A stretch of DNA of 64,000 nt from Mesaphorura yosii. Taxonomy: Eukaryota; Arthropoda; Collembola; Poduromorpha; Tullbergiidae. A program made the translations under genes and the position numbers. The stretch is from the NCBI GenBank assembly GCA_009869945.1, contig WIXG01000160.1, forward strand, positions 1 to 64,000. Direction: 5' to 3'. Positions 51,752 through 60,314 of the stretch are shown here, piece by piece (within the stretch, counting starts at the first letter, position 1; each line of letters opens with the position of its first letter). The notes beneath the pieces are model-generated. The model was not told the DNA's origin, searched no databases, and was given only the letters and a program-made list of their open reading frames with translations.

Positions 51752-52108
51752 GGCACTCGTATTTCGTAATTACCACGTTGAGTTTGTTGGCAATCATTGA
51801 ATAAGAGTGCTGAATCTGCTGAACCTCGTACAGCAAACTCGTCGGATCTATAAATCCGAGACTATCTAACCTACCCTGTGCCTTGTATTTATAATCAAGA
51901 GATGACATTTAATATCACTTAGGGAATAAAATTGTCTTTGTCAAGTCAGTCAAGTGCGACGAATGATAGAAATCGCGAACGGGAGGAAAGTGCAATCGCA
52001 CAACTCAGCTGACTTGCTACGTTCAAAACACTCGGTACAATTTGAGGTTCTTCTGTCCTCAGTGCGGGTGTTGCCAACTCGTCGACGTCACGGATTACGA
52101 TTGTTAAG
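51752..52108. other. Intergenic between I78-like gene and second ZAD gene
   Basis: About 360 bp holding the 3' UTR of the I78-like gene (AATAAA at about 51925 in GGGAATAAAATTG) and the promoter of the second ZAD gene. No gene is seen. Confidence 0.5.
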
Positions 52109-54700
52109 ATGGTCAGTACAATAATTGTGCCAGTGGCGGAACCAGAACCTGGTGGGACCCAGTCGAGGCCCTGCTTCATCTGCAACGAGGTCAATCAGTC
52201 GACGGACCAATTTCATTCGCATCCTGAGGTGGAGATTGTCAACTGCATCTGCAACCTATTTGATCTCGAGCCAGACCTCTACCAGCACACCTTATCGGAG
52301 GAGATTATCTGCGTCAAATGCCAACAAGTCCTCCAGTCAGTGGTCACCGTGTTTGAAGAGATGGAGCGCCTGCACAGTGAAGTCGAAAAATCGAGAAAAC
52401 TTTTGCAACAATGGTTGACTGCTAGCTTTGGAGATAATCAACGCAAGATAAGAACTGAAAACCGTGACGGCGAATCTCGATACTGCAAAGCAAGAGTTGA
52501 TTTGCAAGGCAAAATGATTGGGAAAGGTAATACACTCATACACTACATTAGGTATACATTTTTTCGGATCAGTAGTGCTTCTATATTTATCTTCTGATCT
52601 TGTCTTTTATCTTGACTGTAGATCCGAAGACACCGATGGCCAGTTCTAACACCGAATCCACTGTTGGTGAAGAGCTGGAGTATGTTGTGTACGAGATTGA
52701 GGAACCGTCCATGGGCCTCCCTCCTCTGTCACCTACAAAGTCCCCGGGTCCAGAATTCCACTCCGCTGTCTCAGCCCAAGTGGAAGTCGAGGTGGAGGAG
52801 CCAACGCAATGCACCACGATCCTACCGGCAGGTCATTCTCCACCTGTCGTCGTGAGCCCAGTCAGGCAGCGTAGACTCACTTCTAGAACCAGAAACAAGT
52901 CCATCACTCCCACTTCACCCACTAACACCCCCTCCACCAACTCTGAATCACCCCGCCTGAGTGAAGGGAAGGATTTAGTTCCGGTAGACACCACTGCCAG
53001 GCCGACCCAAAGGACTCGACGGTTCAGGACCTCAAGGTAAATTGCTAACTGCTGTCTGGACTTAGAAAAAAATTAAGAATTACTGTTTTTTTTACAGATT
53101 TGACAGCGAGAACTTTAACTACTATGACGTCGGTAAAATCTTCGCGGATGAGAATCCAGGTTCGGATTCATCGCCCTCAAAGTCTATCTCCTCAAGACTC
53201 AGCTCCAAGAAGCGCGTAGTCGAATCAACAGCGACCGTGGAGTCAAATGAAGTGAAATCCACTAAAAGTCGACGGAAGAGTAGCAAGACGACGATGAAAG
53301 AGAGCGTACAGGTTTCAGGAGTTCCGTCACAGTCACCCACGGATTCAAAATCACAGTCCCTGAATTTCGCGTGTAGGATTTGTGGGAAACCCTTCAAGAC
53401 GAACGAGTTTGCTCTCCGCCACGAGCAAACGCACAATTCCCCCAGCAATCCCTTCAAGTGCTTGGTGCCAGACTGCGACTTTTCGTACTCCTCAGACCGT
53501 GCCCTCAACCGTCATGTGCTAAAGTTCCATTCGTCCTCCGCTTCCGCAGAGGGCCAGCACCCACGCAGCAAGCAGAAGAGCTGCGGATTTTGTGGGAAGA
53601 GTTTCCGGACGCCGTACATGCTGAAGCAGCACGTCGAGACGCACAAACCCCACGAAGAACGGAGGTTTGTTTGCGACGTGTGCGGATTCGGTTTTCTGGA
53701 GCGGTGCCGGATGCGGCGACACATGAAGCGCGTACACGACCCGAGTTACAAGCTTGCGCGAGGGCCGCTCCCGAAGAAGCCGTGCCCCGTCTGCGGACTG
53801 TTCGTCGTCAACCTCACCTCGCACGTGCGCGTGCACACCTCCGAGAAGAGCTTCGTTTGCACAGACTGCGGAAAGTCCTTCCTGGCCAAAAAGACGCTCG
53901 ACGTGCACGCCCGCATTCACACCGACTCCCGCCCGTACCCCTGCAGCCAGTGCGACGCCAAGTTTAGGACCTCCCATGGCCTCTCCAGACACGCCTTCAT
54001 TCACTCCGACGAGAGGCTCTTCGTGTGCGAGCACTGCGGCAAGGCGTTCAGGTTCAAGAGCAGTCTGTCGGAGCACCTCCACATGCACCTCAAGGTCAAG
54101 CCTTACCGCTGTAATGTCTGTGGACGACGGTGCACGCAGGCGCATGAGCTGGAGGAGCACCTCGTTAAGGATCACACGCCTGAGCAGCTCAAGCGCAGGC
54201 GGGTTCGAGTTCGCAGACAAAATCCCGACAATGCCACCACTGCCAGTACTCAAGTTCATCAACTAGGCCAGGCTGCCCCGATTGTACAGGGTGCGGGTGA
54301 GGCTGCCACTGAAAAGTACGAGTTTGTGATCGAAGACGTCATGCCGGCTACAGCGCCGAGCAGCGTGAATGTTGGCTCCCACTCCATTGCTGCAGGTGTA
54401 GGCGTGGTGCAAACGCAGGTGCTGCACACCATCACGATACCCGCCACAACATTGGCAGGCTTCATCAGCGACGGAAGCAGCCTGGGCTTAATTCCGGTGT
54501 CTGTCTCTGATCAGAGCGGCGGCGTCAGGAGTGAAGGGGAAGGGACACGTGTCTTGGAGGGTCGACATCCTGTCTCTTGTCAAGAAAACGTACGCGGTGA
54601 TAGCGGGTCTTCGATTGAGTCAAAAATTCGGTGCACTGCGCTTGCACATCCCGAGGCGGAGGGACAAGTGCTGATGGGATACCAGCTTCAGTACATTTAA
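52109..54700 (+). CDS. ZAD and C2H2 zinc-finger protein (tandem copy 2)
   Basis: Predicted 811-residue protein from exons 52109-52526, 52622-53036 and 53098-54700 (phases 1 and 2, as in copy 1). The ZAD has the cysteine pairs CFIC and CVKC separated by a CNLFDLEPD segment matching CHLFNLKPLD of copy 1. A low-complexity Ser/Thr/Pro linker follows, then nine C2H2 fingers from CRICGKPF; the order and even the unusual members (a C-x4-C second finger CLVPDC; a short finger CPVCGLFVVNLTSH) correspond one to one with copy 1. The C-terminal tail of about 170 residues is Gly/Val/Ser-rich. Likely an insect-type nuclear regulator whose target is unknown. No clear AATAAA follows, and its 3' end converges on the minus-strand membrane-protein gene. 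Confidence 0.88.
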
Positions 54701-54744
54701 GATGAATTTTTAGACCTTTGGACTTGCTTTAGGCTTAAGAATCA

Positions 54745-54750
54745 TTTATT
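54745..54750 (-). terminator. AATAAA polyadenylation signal of small membrane-protein gene
   Basis: AATAAA on the minus strand, about 75 nt beyond the stop codon at 54823. It supports a genuine minus-strand transcript, and lies within about 50 nt of the stop codon of the convergent ZAD gene, so the two 3' UTRs probably overlap. Confidence 0.55.
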
Positions 54751-54822
54751 TTACAAATTCCGAAACTTAATCGTTAATGTAAATGCAGAATGTATGATAA
54801 AGCCCTAACCCATTTTTTGATC

Positions 54823-55109
54823 TCACACCTTTACCTCTTCAGACTCTGTTGGCGCCTGTGGTGAATTCTTTTTCGAGCAGTGTTGCCTGGCACAAATTCC
54901 AACAACGATAAGGACCATCAGCCCCAGTGCGACGAGTGGAATTATGATGTATCTATGTGGGAAGCAAATACATTATGCACCTAGGTTATCAAATTACAGT
55001 GGGTCAGCGGGCTGACTCACGGTGCAGACCAGTCAATTGGAGGCGATGGCTCCCGAAATTGTCCCCAGCCACGGCCGCCACGGCCACCCATCGATGCCGC
55101 TGTCACCAT
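54823..55109 (-). CDS. Small single-pass membrane protein, 72 residues
   Basis: Two short exons on the minus strand: 55109-55021 and 54952-54823, joined in phase 2 across a 68-bp intron (GTGAGT donor; TTGCTTCCCACATAG acceptor). The product starts MVTAASMGGRGGRGW, continues to PPIDWSAP, then has a hydrophobic segment of about 20 residues (YIIIPLVALGLMVLIVVGIC). A cytoplasmic-like tail follows with Cys in CARQHC, basic KK, an acidic ESEE stretch and a C-terminal VKV. There is no cleaved signal peptide; the Gly/Arg-rich N-terminus precedes the membrane span. An in-frame TAG lies three codons before the ATG, so this is the first start. I do not recognise the family. Juxtamembrane cysteines could be palmitoylated and VKV could bind a PDZ domain; both are inference. 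Confidence 0.72.
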
Positions 55110-55601
55110 CTCGTACTATCTGTGATTAAGTCGAATTAAATGCTGGTTTTCGATTGATTGGTTGATTTGATTCGGGTCCGCTGGCTGCGATTTGCAATGA
55201 TAGTGGTTGCTGGCTGTACATCTGTCTGAACTCGCAACAAGTTTATATTTAGACAAAATTCTGCAAAAACGCATAAACGGATCCTGGACGTTTGCCAATC
55301 TCCATGTTTCGTCGTCTTCATTCATGACTGTCTTCTTTCTTTGTTGTCATCCACTCTTCGCCAGCAAGATTTCTCAGGGACTCAGACTATCCCTGACCTC
55401 GAGTCCCTTGGCCCGGCCCACATTTCTCTTTGAAAATGGGTGTCTCTCCGCCGGCAGCGAAGGTCGCTTGCAGTCCGCAGTTGATTTCCGAATAGACAGA
55501 CGGGCTGGGAGTTTTAGTTATTTTAGGTGCACTTTAGTCAACTGTGTGGACAGTACATTCGGCTACTCGTTCCATCTACCCAAGATTTCTATCTGCCTAG
55601 G
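55110..55601. other. Head-to-head intergenic region
   Basis: About 490 bp between the start of the minus-strand membrane-protein gene and the plus-strand two-finger gene. It may act as a shared bidirectional promoter. A 132-codon plus-strand open frame here has no domain, no good start and no splice support. Confidence 0.5.
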
Positions 55602-56306
55602 ATGAAGAAAAGCTGGGAACGGTACGTCGGTTAATTAAACGCTGCAGTCTTAATTTCTTGTGCTTACTTATTCAGTTGTTCAGTTCAATCGCCTGATTTC
55701 GTTTCTTTGCTCAGCTCCGATGCCATGGTCAGGGCCAAGGCTCACCTTGCTGGGTACATGTACGTGAGCGACCAGGACAGGAAGGCAGTGGAAGAATATT
55801 ACTTGTCGGGGCGAGACCAGAAAAAGCCGAAGAACTATCCCTGCCAGTGGTGCTCCAGAGTCTATGCCGGCCAAGAATATCTCGACAATCACGTCAAAGA
55901 GTGGCATAAAGATCAATTGCAGGAGGCGCAAGCACCACAACCAGGTAATTGGTCTATTGACCAATCGAATTGATTCCGTATCGGTGCCTTATGCGTCCCT
56001 CACTCCTGGTTGCATTTTTACATGTTACATTGCACGGCAGGTTCGTCATCAAAGTCTGCTAATGGTGAAAAACACAAAAACAAGCGTCTTTGCCGGAAGT
56101 TTGGTATTTCTCGCGAGGCGGCGATGTGCATCCCCAAATTGCCAACACCAACATCGTCAGAAGAGGAGATGCAGGTTGCCAAGGAGGGACAAGCCATCGG
56201 CGGCGGTGCCTGGAACTGCACCACCTGTGGAGTCAGCTTCGCGACCAGGAGGTATTTCAGAAAGCACTGCAAAAGGGCGATGCATATTCACGAAGTGAAG
56301 AATTGA
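55602..56306 (+). CDS. Small protein with two C2H2 zinc fingers
   Basis: Predicted 171-residue protein from exons 55602-55621, 55715-55944 and 56041-56306 (phases 2 and 1). The first exon is only 20 nt (MKKSWER) and is the least certain part; translation could instead begin at the ATG at 55725 (MVRAKAH). The protein contains one C2H2 finger at CQWCSRVYAGQEYLDNH and a second at the C-terminus, CTTCGVSFATRRYFRKH. Between them lies a basic stretch, KHKNKRLCRKF, that could be a nuclear signal. Likely a nucleic-acid-binding protein; no orthologue recognised. AATAAA at 56350 serves this gene, and the minus-strand peptide gene ends only about 90 nt downstream. Confidence 0.75.
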
Positions 56307-56371
56307 TCAAGCCATTTCTTTCTTGTCCTCCTTTGGTTTTGATACTGATAATAAATTGACTTCAGACTGTC

Positions 56372-56377
56372 TTTATT
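56372..56377 (-). terminator. AATAAA signal of first cluster peptide gene
   Basis: Minus-strand AATAAA about 16-21 nt after the stop of the 100-residue tail exon (stop ends at 56393). No AATAAA occurs between the short-form stop (56777) and the tail exon. Thus even the short form would probably be carried on a transcript running through the tail exon. Confidence 0.6.
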
Positions 56378-56392
56378 CAGAGTAAGTTCTTA

Positions 56393-56693
56393 TCAGTGTT
56401 TCTTATCGAAGAGAGCGTGCTTCAGCTTATTCACGAATTTACCAATGAATGACTTCTTATCTTCAACCTGAATCACAAGGTACGTGTTTGTTGTATGATG
56501 CTGAGGTGACGGAAGCGGAAGTACGAAAGGCATGTGCCCATGTGGGCCTGGATGAACTGCTTTCGGCAATTTGGGGCCGACACCCTCAGCTACTTTAATG
56601 GGAACCGAGTGTATTAAGGGTCCGTAGTCGCCGTCGAAGACGTGAAGCCCTCCAGGAGGTTGGTGGTGCTTGAACTCATCCTCACTCATCAAT
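56393..56693 (-). other. Alternative 3' coding exon of prepropeptide 1
   Basis: Open for 100 codons in the one phase (2) that matches the hidden donor at the end of the GYGR exon, with an acceptor and a downstream AATAAA. It encodes an acidic/His start (SEDEFKHHQPPGG), a Pro-rich middle and a cationic amphipathic C-terminus. An independent start at its internal ATG (56689) is possible, but no signal peptide would then be made. Confidence 0.6.
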
Positions 56694-57119
56694 CTTTAAA
56701 GCAAGACATGCAGCGGATTAATTTGGGTTCGGGAATGTGGGCATGCACCTTAGGTTTGGGATTGGTTTACCATAATTTACCGTCCGTATCCACCGCCGTA
56801 GCCTGAAACAAGCAAAAACTCAGTAGAACGTGGTTCAAGGTTGTCCTGGTTTAAATTGACGTACCTTCTTTGCCTCCAATGTACCCGCAGAAGTAGACCG
56901 GCCCCGATGCGCCACCTCCCTTCCCCGGACCGTGACCATGTCCACCACCACCGCCTCCACCATGACCTCTTCTCACACGATGCACTGCACTCTCTTCACT
57001 ACCGCTGGCGATGAGGGCACAAAGCCCGAACAGGACACAAATCAGCAAAATTGACTTCTGTAAAAAAAAAATTAGCTGTCAAATCACGCAAATTGACGCT
57101 TAACCAGCTGACTTACCAT
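56393..57119 (-). CDS. Gly/His-rich prepropeptide 1, with optional cationic tail
   Basis: Minus-strand member of the five-gene cluster. Exons: 57119-57117 (ATG only, GTAAGT donor), 57057-56865, and 56802-56777 ending GYGR-stop. This short form has 73 residues: signal peptide (about 1-19), short propeptide ending HRVRR, and a mature peptide of about 42 residues with GHGHGPGKGGGA, GPVYFCGYIG and GGKEGYGGGYGR. The stop lies inside a splice donor (CG/GTAAAT): splicing there in phase 2 to an acceptor at 56693 (GCTTTAAAG) keeps the Arg and adds exon 56693-56393, giving 172 residues. The added 100-residue tail is Pro/His-rich and ends in a Lys-rich amphipathic stretch (KKSFIGKFVNKLKHALF). The furin-type site and signal indicate secretion. 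Function unknown; the long form is inferred from frame and from the polyA position. Confidence 0.8.
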
Positions 57120-57203
57120 AATTTATCTATGAGCAGGCGCGAGTTAAGTCCTCAGATCCAGATCAAAGATGATTTAATTAAGATAAAAACGGAAGCAGCC
57201 TCT

Positions 57204-57210
57204 ACTTATA
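57204..57210 (-). promoter_or_regulatory. TATA-like box of prepropeptide 1
   Basis: TATAAGT on the minus strand about 85 bp before the ATG. Slightly off consensus, but in a position similar to the TATA boxes of the other members. Confidence 0.45.
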
Positions 57211-57660
57211 CTTTTTGCAAATGAACTAATTAACTAATTACGACGTCATCAACATCAGCATGGCTTCATCGAATTTTGAGAGCAAAAATCGAGGAACAGA
57301 CACCCAGTTTAATTGCGTTACGTAATCGCAATCGCAACTGCATTGCCGCAATGCAGTGAATTGCATTTGAGCTGATTGAGAAAGTTTGTTTTTAATTACA
57401 AAATGGTCTAATTTCAAGCCAAAAGTCAAAAGTTTGGCTTGGATTGTGAAATGGTGACAAAGGATCCACGACGAATCGTACCTGAAAAGAGAACGAAACG
57501 AATCCTCTCAGAGACAAAGCAAGACAAAGAGAAAGAGAGACAAAACGCCAGATTCTTTTCTTTTAATTGTTAAACAAAGGAACGGGTGAGATTCAGTTCG
57601 TGAATTTTTAGCAGTCTAGTGCGCTGATTGCATTTCGACTGCACTTTTGTCGTCTGAAGT

Positions 57661-57667
57661 TATAAAA
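57661..57667 (+). promoter_or_regulatory. TATA box of prepropeptide 2
   Basis: TATAAAA about 70-77 bp before the ATG at 57738, leaving room for a leader of about 45 nt. Confidence 0.6.
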
Positions 57668-57737
57668 AGAGTCGCTCTGCTCCTGTTTGTCAGTCAATTC
57701 TTATCTTGAACGAGAAGCTGATCACACGCCTGTCGAA

Positions 57738-58831
57738 ATGAACTCCAGAATCGTAAGCCCTATCTTCAAAATTCCAAATAATGGTCGAAGATCCAAGTCT
57801 AACCTTCTTGCCAGGTGTTTGCCTTCGTCCTGGCGCTGAGCGCCTTTGTCTGTTCTGCCCTCGCGGCCACTTCGTCCGTCGACGGTGCCGCCGAGCCGGA
57901 TGCTGCGCGCGTGAAGCGTGGATACGGTGGTAAGCCATTCTGCATGATTTCTGATTTCTTCTCCTATCAGTAGACTTGTAGTTGATTGCATGTTTGGTGT
58001 CGTGTTATAGCTCGCGTTGCACGTCAGGTAGACATGTCGCAGTACTACGACGACCTCGTCACCCTCCAGAGCCACCTCGAACAAATGGAACACTCAGGAC
58101 TCTCTCGCTATGGACCGATGGCACTTCCATTCAATGACGACTACTAAACTAAACACCCAGCGCCTAGCATGAAACATGCACGATGACTAATCCTTGTCGC
58201 ATGATCTGTACCTTAAATGCCTTAAAGCCTCTCTTGTGCCTAGCCTATCAATAAATCTGACCGAATCCGAATTAAAATCACGTTTATTGCATTAATCCAC
58301 TGACTTGATGACTGACTGCATGAAGCATGAACAATAACCTACACGCGTTTATAAGAATCATGAAATATGAAATAGAATGAGAGATTGATGAAATTAATTG
58401 AAGGCGGCGGCGGCGGCGGTGGTGGAGGAGGCGGCGGATATGGCGGATTGGGAAGCCGTAAGCCACCACATTATTATTGATCCAGAAGTCACTTGGCCTG
58501 GCATCTTGCTCAGTCCATAGCAGGCTTTGATCTTTGATCGATCGATTTGTTGAATCGCTCAGTTTTGCTGCTCGGAGGAGGAGGCGGATACGGACACGGA
58601 GGAGGGGGTAGTGGTGGCGGCGGAGGTGGATATGGTCATGGAGGCGGCGGTGGAGGAGGAGGTTCCGGCGGCGGCGGTCACGGAAAGAGCCGAGGAGGTG
58701 GAGCCGCCGGGCCTATTTACTTTTGTGGATACATCGGATCAGGACCAGGCAAAGGGTCCGGCGGCGGCGGTGGTGGTGGTGGTGGTGGGGGAGGAGGAGG
58801 CGGTGGACATGGCTACGGCTACGGGAGATAA
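57738..58831 (+). CDS. Gly/His-rich prepropeptide 2, with alternative 3' exons
   Basis: Common exons 57738-57752 (MNSRI) and 57815-57929 encode a signal peptide (about 1-23) and a propeptide ending ARVKR, then GYG, with a phase-1 donor GTAAGC. The family-type end is exon 58578-58831 (or from an earlier in-phase acceptor, 58563, adding VLLLG). It gives about 127 residues with GGGG runs, HGKSRGGGA, GPIYFCGYIG and a final YGYGR. Two other phase-1 exons intervene. Exon 58011-58147 has its own AATAAA (58250) and encodes a non-glycine peptide. Exon 58404-58457 is a Gly-rich cassette. The long poly-Gly run makes this the largest mature peptide of the cluster. Secretion and furin-type processing are inferred from the signal and RVKR. 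Function unknown. Confidence 0.8.
58011..58147 (+). other. Alternative terminal exon of prepropeptide 2 (acidic peptide)
   Basis: Acceptor GTGTTATAG then an exon open in phase 1, exactly as the upstream donor requires. It encodes ARVARQVDMSQYYDDLV and onward to LPFNDDY-stop, 45 codons including stop. AATAAA follows at 58250. The exon repeats the propeptide junction (ARVKR in exon 2; ARVAR here), giving a second possible R-x-x-R cleavage and a 40-residue peptide starting with Gln. The peptide lacks Gly runs and Cys, so this form would be unlike the rest of the family. Total precursor 88 residues. Confidence 0.65.
58250..58255 (+). terminator. Internal AATAAA polyadenylation signal in prepropeptide 2
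   Basis: AATAAA about 100 nt after the stop of the acidic-peptide exon and before the Gly-rich exons. It supports that exon being a genuine 3'-terminal alternative. The Gly-rich end has its own signal at 58917-58922. Confidence 0.6.
58404..58480 (+). other. Candidate Gly-rich cassette exon of prepropeptide 2
   Basis: Open in phase 1 after ATTGAAG. It encodes a poly-Gly run, YGGLGS, then either RKPPHYY-stop (to 58480) or, using the donor AGCC/GTAAGC at 58458, a 54-nt phase 1-1 cassette (58404-58457) leading in frame into the main Gly-rich exon. The acceptor has no pyrimidine tract, so inclusion may be weak or absent. The donor context GTAAGCCA resembles that of exon 2, suggesting an internal duplication. 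Confidence 0.4.
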
Positions 58832-59218
58832 AACGGACTCTGATCAACTGGCGCACGCAAAACCAAGATTCCAATCTCGAACTGAAACGACGCACTTGCA
58901 CTTTCGATGACCTGTGAATAAACAAATTGAGATTCATGCATTCAATTCATTAACTGATTGTTTTTTTCTTCTTTGTGTCTTGCTCATTTAACCAGGCGTT
59001 CAGTGTAGAGATCGGCTGCAGCTGAAATCTTGAGCGCATTGTTGCTTTTCTGATACACGCGTCACGTCGCTGGACTTTCACCTTCTCACTTTCCCAAGTT
59101 CACTTCAGAAGCGTGCCTTCGTCTCTATAAATCAGGTTGAGAGCAAGACACGCGTTCAGTTGTGTGTCAACCTCCATTCAATCTGGTTCAATTAAGATTC
59201 TCGCCCGCTATCAGCAAA
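58832..59218. other. Intergenic between peptide genes 2 and 3
   Basis: Holds the 3' UTR of gene 2 (AATAAA at 58917-58922), a T-rich tract, and the promoter of gene 3 (TATA at 59126). No gene is seen. Confidence 0.55.
59126..59132 (+). promoter_or_regulatory. TATA box of prepropeptide 3
   Basis: TATAAAT about 90 bp before the ATG at 59219. Confidence 0.6.
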
Positions 59219-59624
59219 ATGAAGTTCCTCAGTCTTCCTGTTCTGGCATTGCTCTTTTCCCTGGCACTCCAACTCGTTTTGGGACAAGAAGGCAAGGGCA
59301 AAACCTCCGCCCCTGCGGCTTCCGCCTCAGCTGTCACCAACTCCACGGGTTCCAGCCCCAGCATCAGTACGCAGAGCATGCTGAATAAGCTGCTGGAGGA
59401 CATTGACGTGGAGGAGTCCCGCACGAAGCGTGGCTACGGACACGGCGGCGGTGGTCACGGCCACGGCCCGGGTCGTGGAGGCGGAGCAGCGGGCCCGATC
59501 TACTTCTGCGGATACGTCGGCAGCAAAGAAGGCAAGTTTCTGCTGGTTATGAGTCTCTTACTTCTTTTCTTCAGTGCGTTAATTGTTGCTTCTTGAATTA
59601 GGTTACGGCGGATATGGAAAGTGA
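59219..59624 (+). CDS. Gly/His-rich prepropeptide 3, with GC-AG intron
   Basis: Exons 59219-59531 and 59602-59624, phase 1, giving 111 residues. The signal peptide is about 1-21 (MKFLSLPVLALLFSLALQ). A longer propeptide than in its paralogues (Ala/Ser-rich, then MLNKLLEDIDVEESRTKR) ends at residue 71. The mature peptide (about 72-111) has GYGHGGGGHGHGPGRGGGA, GPIYFCGYVG and SKEGYGGYGK. The intron interrupts KEG exactly as in gene 1, but its donor is GC (GAAG/GCAAGT), a rare class. If the intron is retained the frame stays open to 59596 and adds about 20 Leu/Phe/Val-rich residues, making a 125-residue form with a hydrophobic C-terminus. Start: this ATG heads a clean signal peptide; upstream in-frame codons do not. 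AATAAA is at 59759. Confidence 0.8.
59532..59601 (+). other. GC-AG intron with coding-like hydrophobic readthrough
   Basis: 70-bp intron of prepropeptide 3. Donor GCAAGT, acceptor GAATTAG. Read through in frame it encodes KFLLVMSLLLLFFSALIV and stops at 59594-59596, a few bases before the acceptor. The hydrophobic stretch has the length and composition of a membrane anchor or GPI-attachment signal. Whether the retained form exists cannot be decided from DNA. Confidence 0.55.
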
Positions 59625-60314
59625 GCTCCATGAAGAATAGAAGAATCACCGTTAAGAGATTTAAGTTTGCACTTTTGCACGTAGCATTGAAGAAGTTGCC
59701 AGTTGATGGACGTTAGCACAAGCACAAATGTAAATACGCACCAGCACCTTATCAGTTGAATAAATGCACTTTTGAGTTTTAATCCGGAATTTGATGTCGG
59801 ATTTGCTATTTCCAAGATTATTTAATTGAGTTGATTGTTGCGAATACGAATTAGTCATGGCCCATGAAAACGAATACTCAAAATTCTGAGCTTCTGCAAT
59901 GGCATCGTGCATGCATCACGTTTTCTCAAGTTATGAAAACTCTGTTAAAGTTGAAATCTAATACGCCCGCGCCCATCATGTTTAGATTTCGATGGAGATG
60001 ACGGACCTACTATTTCTGCTAATTTTTGGATAGCTAATCAGCCAACTCTTCGCAATGCAAAGAATGTAGGATGACGATCCGTTCAATTCAAAGGTATTCC
60101 ACAAATCAGACAAGCCTGCTTGCTTTTGGATATGGATTTCAAGCACAATTCCGAATCGGTAGAAACTAAAGCTGTCTGCAACTAGCATAATAAATTGCAA
60201 ATAGACAATTTTGATTCAAGAATGATTCTCTTTATTTCGAGTGTATCACTTCATTCATAAATTGATTAGCGAAAGTGCGTAGAGTGTATCTGATCATTTC
60301 CAGTGATGTATCGT
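59625..60314. other. Convergent intergenic region between peptide genes 3 and 4
   Basis: About 690 bp containing the 3' UTRs of both genes (plus AATAAA 59759; minus AATAAA near 60232). No gene is supportable. Confidence 0.55.

Larger units (their letters stand above)
57120..57737. other. Divergent intergenic region between peptide genes 1 and 2
   Basis: About 620 bp between two head-to-head members, containing a TATA box for each (minus 57204-57210; plus 57661-57667). A probable bidirectional regulatory region for the cluster. No gene is seen. Confidence 0.55.

Noticed and set aside
55207-55605. 132-codon plus-strand frame upstream of the two-finger gene
   Set aside because: No domain, no good start, and it occupies the head-to-head promoter interval.
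58611-58937. Other-frame and antisense readings of the poly-Gly exon (Val/Ala/Glu-, Trp/Arg- or His-rich)
   Set aside because: Frames over GGN repeats stay open for compositional reasons; only the Gly frame carries the conserved GPIYFCGYIG core.
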